Assembly: GCA_041738135.1 (NCBI GenBank)
Contig: JBGSQK010000063.1
Location: forward strand, 1-64,000
Source: JAGOMX01 sp041738135
GTDB taxonomy: Bacteria; Pseudomonadota; Alphaproteobacteria; JAGOMX01
Reading direction: 5' to 3'
DNA: 64,000 nt
This document shows, piece after piece, positions 1-7,100 of this stretch (position 1 is the stretch's first letter; every line of letters starts with the position of its first letter). The notes under the pieces are model-generated. The model had not been told where the DNA came from, made no database searches, and saw only the letters and a program-made list of their open reading frames with translations. The position numbers were made by a program, and so were the translations under genes.

Positions 1-1128
1 ATTTCCTGTTTGTAGTATGGAAAATGCGCAGTCTAGGTTGATGGTGGCAGTGCCAAAATGAACGATGCTTAGGGTGTCGCCATAGTTGGGATCGCTGGCA
101 TTGGCTAATTTTGTGGGCGTCACCAGCGTGCTTTGGCATACCAGGTCGCGGGCATTGAAATGATAGATCTCGTTTCCATCGGTGGGGGCTGAATTAAAGC
201 CCTTGATGAAGATACTCTCATGAGACTCATTTGCGAGGGCGCCGTGATTGTCACCTACGGTGTAAAAAGTGGTGATCTCCAAGACTTGGTTTTTGCCCAA
301 GTGCTTGAGGGCGCCGTAGTCTGTGATAATTTCTTTGCCACTAGCATCGATAGTTATGGTTGCGAAGTCTCCAGGGGTAGGTAAATATGTGAGGGTATAA
401 AAACCTATTGATCCGGTTTGTGTAATAGAATAGATGGTTACTAAATTAATGGCCGCAGTTCCGAAGTGCTCTATGGTTAGTATATCTCCACTATCTGGAT
501 CGCTGGAGTTTGCGAGTTTGTCTGGGTTAACGAAAGTGCTTTTATTACTTAGATCCGCCGCTTGAAAATAGTATGTTTCGTTACCATCGGTGGGCGGGAG
601 ATTTTCAGGCGGAGCAATGGGGATAACAGGTGGAGCTATGGGTATGATATGTCTGAAATATGTTTGTTCTTCCAAAATAATTGTATCTAGCCGTGTTGGG
701 CTATCAGGTGGTTCAAATGAGGTCAAGGGGTTAGGGAGTGGGCCCTCGGAGATCAGTGTAAAAGCCCCGCCCACATTGCTCATGGTGAAATCCATCACCG
801 TGGGCACTATAGGCATCATGCCGCAAGGTGTTCCTCTGTGTTCCATATCTTGTAAGTTAACTTCCGTATGGCAATTTTCGCACGTTTTTTGAGAGGATCC
901 TTGTGATGAGAGATCGCTTTTTATATGGTCATCGTCCGCATTGGTGGGCGCTTGGATCTGAGATTTTGATGCATTGTCTACTTTATCAAAATAACCATGA
1001 ATCCAATGAGCCAGCTGTTGAGCTAATAATAAAATCTGTTCAATGCTTGCAGGAATAAATATATAGTTCTGGTGTCTGAAATTGAGTCTGCTGTAAATAT
1101 TTTTGTTGAATTGTTTTTCATCATGCAT
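1..1128 (-). CDS. Partial VCBS/cadherin-like repeat protein, putative adhesin (3' end outside window)
   Basis: An open frame of 376 codons runs without a stop from ATG 1128 to the window edge. The N-terminus (MHDEKQF...) has no signal peptide, as in type I-secreted repeat proteins. About 180 residues of non-repetitive sequence, ending in a proline-rich stretch (IAPPVIPIAPPE), precede two copies of a 136-residue unit. Both units open with PTDGNE(T/I)Y near residues 181 and 317; the second is cut by the window edge. Within the unit, a stretch like FYTVGDNHGALANES matches the end of VCBS/cadherin-like bacterial Ig domains. A single CENCH (residues 83-87) lies before the repeats. The ribosome-binding site is weak (AGGT). 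Surface or secreted adhesin is an inference; the repeat architecture is directly visible. Confidence 0.8.
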   Translation of the reverse strand, partial: MHDEKQFNKNIYSRLNFRHQNYIFIPASIEQILLLAQQLAHWIHGYFDKVDNASKSQIQAPTNADDDHIKSDLSSQGSSQKTCENCHTEVNLQDMEHRGTPCGMMPIVPTVMDFTMSNVGGAFTLISEGPLPNPLTSFEPPDSPTRLDTIILEEQTYFRHIIPIAPPVIPIAPPENLPPTDGNETYYFQAADLSNKSTFVNPDKLANSSDPDSGDILTIEHFGTAAINLVTIYSITQTGSIGFYTLTYLPTPGDFATITIDASGKEIITDYGALKHLGKNQVLEITTFYTVGDNHGALANESHESIFIKGFNSAPTDGNEIYHFNARDLVCQSTLVTPTKLANASDPNYGDTLSIVHFGTATINLDCAFSILQTGN

Positions 1129-1472
1129 AATAATAAACCTAAAAAAAAATAAAAATACTGTTCACATATTATTATCATAACATTAAAAATGATGTTTTAT
1201 GACAACAATTTAATTATTATTAGTACAATATTAACTAATTATATATCATTATGTATAATATTAATTAATAATTCTGCGTCTGTTGCCTTGAGTTTGGTCG
1301 TACTTGGCAACCTATAATAACCGTATGATTTTATGTCTAAAATATTTATAAATGCGATTTAATTGCGCTGCAATGCAATAATCCATTGTATGGTCGTGAA
1401 AAATATTAGATAATATTATGAATTAACAAGCATGAGAGATTCTTGTGCATTATAAGTATAGGGGATAACTTT
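1129..1472. other. AT-rich divergent intergenic region
   Basis: This 344-base stretch separates the leftward adhesin gene from the rightward solute-binding protein gene and should carry both promoters. It is very AT-rich, with long A and T runs at 1140-1270. No convincing -35/-10 pair, RNA gene or coding frame was found. A small leftward frame at 1406-1618 lies mostly antisense to the next gene and has no coding character. Confidence 0.6.
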
Positions 1473-2504
1473 ATGCCTTTAATAGCCTTTAGACTTTCTG
1501 TCTTAGTTTTCACGTTTTTTCTTTCGATCATTACTTCGCCACATGGCGTGGCTGCAGAAAATTTCGATGTCAGTAAGCAATCAACAGACGAGTTGCTGGC
1601 ACAGGGGCTTATCACCAAGGATCAAAAAGTAGTTCTTGATGCAAAGCGTGCGAGGGAGAAAAGTCTAGATAATAGCCTCCAGGGAAAGCTTTCCTCAAAA
1701 AATTTAGATTCCGGACAAATTGCTTTGCAGCTGCAAACGCAAAGCGAAGCTCCGGATATGCTTTGTATTTCAAATACGGGTGTGCTGCGTGTGGCAATGG
1801 TGGCTGAGGATGCTGCACCTTTTGTGTTTACCAATAAAAAAGGTGAACTTGATGGTATCGATATCACGATCGCCAAGGCCATTGCTAAGGATCTGGGCGT
1901 AAAGGTGGAGTTTGTGAAAGCTGCTTCATATGATGATGTCGTGGATTTAGTTATAAACAAAAAAGTTAACATGGGTATCTCTAAACTGAGTGTCACATCA
2001 GACAGGTCTAAAAAGATCAGGTATGCGGGTAGCTATGTAACTTTAGCAAAGGCTATGCTGATCAATCGTATGGAACTTAAGAAAATAAACGATAAGAAAA
2101 ATCTGACAGTGCAAGAGATTTTTGAGTTACCTGATGCAAAAATTGGTGTGGTTGAAAGCAGTTCTTATGAAAAATATGCCAAAACTATTTTCCCAAAGGC
2201 CGAGATTAAGACCTATAAAACTTGGGATGAAGCAGTGGGTGCTATGAAAAAAGGTGAAGTTCTTGCGGCCTTCCGTGACGAATGGGAGGTGCGAAAAGCT
2301 GTGCAGAACCAACCTGGTCTATTAATTTTTGCCGATACAATTATCTTGAAAGATCAAGAAGATCCTATTCAGATGATAGTGCCTTGGAGCAGTCCACAGT
2401 TTGCGCATTATCTGGATAGATTCATTTTGGTAAATTCTAAATTTCACTATGACATGCCGAAGCTTTATGAAAGCTATAAAAATTATAAGTCAGAAAATAA
2501 ATAA
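1473..2504 (+). CDS. Periplasmic amino-acid-type solute-binding protein (SBP_bac_3 family)
   Basis: The 343-residue product has a typical signal peptide (LSVLVFTFFLSIITSPHGVAA). A family 3 periplasmic binding domain follows a ~70-residue charged linker and starts near LRVAMVAEDAAPF. It continues with GIDITIAKAIAKDLG and the D(V/L)V...NMGISKLSVTSDRSK region typical of polar amino-acid binders. I chose ATG 1473, preceded by GGGGAT, over an in-frame TTG at 1443 that would add ten residues before the signal peptide and has no ribosome-binding site. The gene ends 15 bases before a DAACS-type symporter gene rather than an ABC permease, so the two probably form an operon. The ligand is unknown; an amino acid or dicarboxylate is inferred. 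Confidence 0.85.
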   Translation: MPLIAFRLSVLVFTFFLSIITSPHGVAAENFDVSKQSTDELLAQGLITKDQKVVLDAKRAREKSLDNSLQGKLSSKNLDSGQIALQLQTQSEAPDMLCISNTGVLRVAMVAEDAAPFVFTNKKGELDGIDITIAKAIAKDLGVKVEFVKAASYDDVVDLVINKKVNMGISKLSVTSDRSKKIRYAGSYVTLAKAMLINRMELKKINDKKNLTVQEIFELPDAKIGVVESSSYEKYAKTIFPKAEIKTYKTWDEAVGAMKKGEVLAAFRDEWEVRKAVQNQPGLLIFADTIILKDQEDPIQMIVPWSSPQFAHYLDRFILVNSKFHYDMPKLYESYKNYKSENK

Positions 2505-2519
2505 GGTTGGGGCCTAAAA

Positions 2520-3851
2520 ATGAGCATTTCTTCTGTAGCTTCGAGAATACTGGATAACAAACTATCATTTGTGGTGGCCTCAATCATCGGTACAGCCATT
2601 GGTCTTTGGTTTCCTGAGGCGGGACATACTTTGGGTATGCTGGGAGAAGTTTTCCTACATATTCTAGAATTATGTTTGATGCCGATCGTTATCACGTCTA
2701 TTGCTCTCAGTATTGCGCATTTTATGAACGTAAAATCGGACCTGAGTTCTGGGCGTGTTGTTTTCGTTTTAATCGGCGCGTTGATGCTCTGCAGTTTCAT
2801 CGGCACGGGTGTAGCTTTGCTCACAGAAACAGGAAAAAATCTGGATTTTTCTTCTAACATAGCACTGACAGAAATGATTGATAAATCGAGTATGCAGGCA
2901 AAGGGGCTGAATGATCCAGTGGAATCTAAGTTAACATCTGGGTTTATGCATCTTCTACTCGAGTCCATTCCGAAAAATATTTTTGAATCTTTAAGCGGGA
3001 ATAAATTACTACAAATCGTAGTGCTTTCTATTGTTCTGGGTATTGGAATGGGCAAATTCTTGGAATCGGATTCATTGCTTATTGTCATAACACGACAAAT
3101 CAAAAATCTGTTTTACGAGTTATTTGAGTGGTTCTTAAAGCTATTTCCCATAGCTTTAATGCTTTTGTTAGCTCATCAGGTGTCCATACTTGGACTAGAT
3201 CCAATCATAGCCATGGGGAGTTTTATAGGAAAGTTTTATCTGGTTGTCGCTGGAATTTCCATTTTAGCGCTTTCTATTATTAAGTTCAACACGAAGGCTA
3301 GTTGGGGTCAAGTTATGAATATAATGTTTGAACCCATTTTGATCGCTATCGTGACGCAGAATAGCAGTAATACCATACCGCCATCGGTTATCGCGCTTCG
3401 GCGTTTTAATTATAACGTGGACTTGGTTCAGTTGTTGGTGCCCATTGGAGCTATTATTGGTAGGTTTGGATTTATACTGTATTTTGGCTTCAGCATTGTG
3501 TTTGCTTTGGGTGTTTATGGCATAGACCTGTCTGTTACTCAGTATGTGCTTGTCTCATTAATAATTGCTTTGGCTGGCATAGCCACTGCTGGACAAGAAG
3601 AGGTCACCATAGCCATGGCTTCATTGATCGTTATTCTTACACCAATGGGTATCCCGCTAGAAGGAGTTCTTCCGCTGTTGTTTGCCATAGATCTATTCAT
3701 AGATCCCTTCAGAACAGCCCTGACTGTGCAGGTCAATTGTGCTGCCATTACCTCTATGGCTAAGCCCGGAGGTCGTTTGCTATCCAGGGATGAGGTGGAG
3801 CACAAGGACTTAAATGTGCATTCAGTAAAACAACGGCCAGAGATGGCGTAA
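2520..3851 (+). CDS. Cation:dicarboxylate symporter (DAACS/GltP-like), divergent
   Basis: A 443-residue multi-spanning inner-membrane protein with the overall DAACS arrangement. A serine-containing re-entrant loop (QNSSNTIPPSV, near residues 280-290) matches HP1. The C-terminal transport helix reads DLFIDPFRTALTVQVN. By hand alignment to the archaeal homologue GltPh, the TM8 residues D390, D394, R397 and T398 are kept, but N401 becomes T and D405 becomes N. The TM7 NMDGT motif appears replaced by GRFGF, and HP2 reads GIATAGQEEV. Substrate or sodium coupling may therefore differ from glutamate carriers. It is 15 bases downstream of a periplasmic binding protein, suggesting binding-protein-assisted secondary transport. 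The family call is firm; substrate and mechanism are not. Confidence 0.85.
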   Translation: MSISSVASRILDNKLSFVVASIIGTAIGLWFPEAGHTLGMLGEVFLHILELCLMPIVITSIALSIAHFMNVKSDLSSGRVVFVLIGALMLCSFIGTGVALLTETGKNLDFSSNIALTEMIDKSSMQAKGLNDPVESKLTSGFMHLLLESIPKNIFESLSGNKLLQIVVLSIVLGIGMGKFLESDSLLIVITRQIKNLFYELFEWFLKLFPIALMLLLAHQVSILGLDPIIAMGSFIGKFYLVVAGISILALSIIKFNTKASWGQVMNIMFEPILIAIVTQNSSNTIPPSVIALRRFNYNVDLVQLLVPIGAIIGRFGFILYFGFSIVFALGVYGIDLSVTQYVLVSLIIALAGIATAGQEEVTIAMASLIVILTPMGIPLEGVLPLLFAIDLFIDPFRTALTVQVNCAAITSMAKPGGRLLSRDEVEHKDLNVHSVKQRPEMA

Positions 3852-3862
3852 GACTGGCCGTT
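3832..3862 (+). terminator. Stem-loop overlapping the symporter stop codon
   Basis: A perfect 9-bp inverted repeat (AACGGCCAG / CTGGCCGTT) flanks a 13-base loop that contains the TAA stop. No T-run follows immediately, so it may be only a weak terminator or an mRNA-stabilising hairpin. Confidence 0.35.
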
Positions 3863-4161
3863 AATGTATTAAAAATAGGAGCTTAGATTTAGCAGATCAC
3901 ACAAGCTTCTTCCTCTGTGGAATCACTGTAATCTGCACGATCATTAGGTTCGTTAAAACCGGTTTCCCTTTTAACTTTCCTTGAGCACAAAGTTCAATCA
4001 TCCTCTATTAGCGCTAGAAACCTACAACAGCTATTTTGTTCTGCTCTGCTCATTTGTTCCAAATTGTCAAGGATTTTATGTGGTTAAGTACTCATTTGTT
4101 TGACATAAATTTGATCCTGCTCTATATATCAAAGCTTCTGTTATTAAAGAGGTCTAGAGCT
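3852..4161. other. Intergenic gap before the giant exported protein
   Basis: About 310 bases without a confident gene. The first part holds the distal arm of the symporter hairpin. A leftward 33-codon frame (3889-3990, TTG start) ends in CVIC and is discussed as an observation, not called as a gene. In-frame upstream starts for the next gene exist at TTG 4036 and ATG 4078, so part of this gap would be coding if one of those were used. Confidence 0.5.
4146..4152 (+). promoter_or_regulatory. Ribosome-binding site supporting a TTG start at 4162
   Basis: AAAGAGG lies nine bases before TTG 4162. Starting there gives an N-terminus beginning YHIKNILVMFSLVFTIGIA after the initiator, which is a clean signal peptide. 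The alternative ATG 4078 has AAGGA only four bases upstream and would put a 28-residue extension in front of that signal. Confidence 0.5.
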
Positions 4162-7100
4162 TTGTATCATATTAAGAATATCCTTGTTATGTTCTCCTTG
4201 GTTTTCACCATTGGTATTGCTTCTTCATCTATGCCTGTCCATGAGGAACCTGCAAACCGGTTCTCATTTCAACCTTTTCATGATTTTCATGAGTTTGCGC
4301 AGAAAGCTCAGATTGTGGATGGGGATTTGGTGGCGTTTGATATTGATGGTGTTTTGCTTCTTGAGGGGGCTGTCAAAGTCAATGCGCCTTTGCTTACCAA
4401 AAATGCGCAGAGGTTTATATGGTCCTTAACGCCGGGCGTACATAGGGTTGGGCTCACGGCTCGTGTGCAGAAGCTTAAGGCGGCTAGCTATGAAAACCTT
4501 AAGAAGTATGACATTAACTTTGATCGTTATCCGGTTAACTTTGTGGATGATCATGCTTCTTATTACCGCGGCATACTGTTTTCCCGCAATGTCAGAGGTG
4601 TTACGAAGGTTTCCACCAAGTTGCAGACTCTATTTAGATATGTCAAACAACTACAACAACTGGGGCACACCATTAATCGGGTATTCTTTATCGATAACGA
4701 AGATTTCCACTTTACGCAGCAAGAAAACAAGACAGTTCATTTTGATGTGCCGTTGCATTTGTATCATTATCAACACGTTTATGCCCCCGTGTATAGCTCG
4801 GGGCAAAGGGAAGCTCCTCGCTTGGAAAACCTTTCCTTCATTAAAAGTAAATACGGCAGTGCTGGTGGTGTTGCTATAATGGAGGATAGTGCTGGTAAAA
4901 AGTGGACAATTAAAAGCTGGAAGAATAGGGATCATGCTCTGCAGGAATGTTTGGGGGCTGTTTTATTGGATCGGATGGATGTGCTCACACCTGGATTCTT
5001 CCTCTATAATGATTTGCCTAGAGCTTTAAAGGGAAAAATCGAGAGCGGTGGTCATAAACTTGAGCATTGTGGCATATATCGTATTGCTGAATTTGTAGAA
5101 GGAAAAAAGCCTACGGATGAAGAGTTGCCTCAGTTGGTTCTGCCACTCTACGTTCCGACATCACTTATTAGCTTTTGGGATACAAAACCAAAAAACACAA
5201 AAATCGATTCGGACGGGCGGCTACACTTGATAGATACAGGAGGCTCGTTTTTCTTCAAAGCTGTGGGCAAGAGAGTAAAAAATTTCAAAGAGGATAGGTG
5301 GATGAGACACCAGGTCTCCGAGCTTAGATCTAGCCCTTATAAGTTTCAATGTCTGAATGAACTGTCCTTGGCAGATTTGGTGCCTCATTTCAAAGATGTG
5401 CTCAAACGTCAAGTTGCGTTGGTGGATGCTCTCCAACAATTTCGTGACGATTTGCATTATGAGAGTGGGCGTGAGATTCAACACTTTCTGGAATCACGTC
5501 TGAATCATCTGGCGTTTCTGGTTGATTTGCATGAGGGAAAAATTAATGTGCAAGCTGATCCGTTTTCCCTGGCTACTGAAATAGATGCCGCAGGGACACT
5601 ATTATTTTGCGACCGGGGGCTAAGTGCGAGAATTCTCATAGGCCAACGTGTGCGTCATGAATGGTGGGGTAACTTGGGTGGTAAGGCCAACACCGGGGAA
5701 TACTTGTTTGAAACAGCCGCACGCGAGACTCGAGAAGAATCGGGCGGTAAAATTAACATTCTAAGCCGTACTTTGCTGGACGCGCCCTCTCATGATCTAA
5801 TTGTATTAGAAGCTGGAACTCAATTGCGTCGTTATCGCACTTATCTAGTGCCGCATGAGTACGTAGATCCCGTATTATTGAAAAATTCAGAATATACAGC
5901 TTATAAATGGGTCTTTGTGACGGATATTTTGCAAGCCCTTAAAGCTGGCCAAGTGGTGAAGGCGGAGGGGCAAGAAACAATTGCTTTATCTGATGGCACA
6001 TTATTACACCCGCCTTTCTGGCATTCTTTGCGGCAATCAAGAATTCAATCTTGGCTGGAAGGGCTAACGGTTAATAAGGACCTAGAATTCCGTGTGGCAA
6101 CCCAGAGTCTTTTGGGCTATGAGAACCTGACACCTTTTTACCGAGAGGTTTCTCACTCTAATTCTTCCGTGCTTCGTGAAATACAAGGACGGCTCCAAAA
6201 ACTGGAATGCCTTAGCCTAGTAGAGAGTAGGTTGATGAATCATGCAGTCACAACAGCTTCGCACACTGTTTTAGATAAATTATTTGAGGGTCCGACTGAG
6301 GCTAGCGAAACGGAAAAGATAATGACTGTTGTCAACAACCGTTCAGGAGACCTCCAGATCAACCAAACCCAAGCTGGAATGATTTCAAACATTATCGCTG
6401 TTGAGAAGAAATACGACGATAAGTATGGGCTTTATCATGGATTGAAACCTGAAGTCTGGTACAACTATTACGTGCTCAGTCTCTTGCGTCATAGGTTGGA
6501 TGGAAAGTCACCTCAAACAACTGTTTTACGTTCAACGGACTCATTCTTTGATAGATTTCCCACGGCCCATGATTTGTTGAACTATGTGGTCGGAGGTAAT
6601 CACAATTATTCCGAAGGCTATCTTGAGGCAGGCGTTTCCTTTAACGCAACGCTATTTAGTAATTTGGATTCGAAAACATCCTCCACCATGAGGAATTTTA
6701 TTCTAGGAATCTCGCGACAACCCCCCAAAGACATTTGGAACATTATGGGGACTACATTTACGGAAATAGGTCTGCCTTCAGCAGATCTCATTGCTAAGCT
6801 GTTGGAAATATATAATGCATCTGGCCTGAAGGAAACGGGATGCTTACTGCAGTTTTTCTTGGATCCCCATGACGTGAATTATCTTTGTTATCCTTGTGGC
6901 AGTATGGGAAGTCCCCTCATAGCCGGGAATGGTAGTGTGGTAAGAGACTCTAGAGCCATATTTGATCTCATTCGACATGGAGAGTCGCCTCACATAGCGG
7001 AATATCAATTCAGGATTCATGCGAATGTCTATGGCAAACCTATCATTGTGAAAGATTATTTTTCTGATGGAAACCAGGATCGAATTTTAGCTCTTAATAG

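Noticed and set aside
868..882. c-type cytochrome call for the adhesin-like gene
   Set aside because: Only one CXXCH, no signal peptide, and the surrounding sequence does not resemble a cytochrome.
590..892. 100-codon rightward glycine-rich frame
   Set aside because: It is antisense to the repeat adhesin frame on the minus strand, which has real repeats and homologous motifs.
2483..3103. 206-codon leftward open frame opposite the symporter gene
   Set aside because: Antisense to a well-supported membrane protein; its serine/isoleucine-rich product is the mirror of hydrophobic codons.
3889..3990. 33-codon leftward frame as a gene
   Set aside because: TTG start, marginal ribosome-binding site and very short; kept only as an observation because of its CVIC end.
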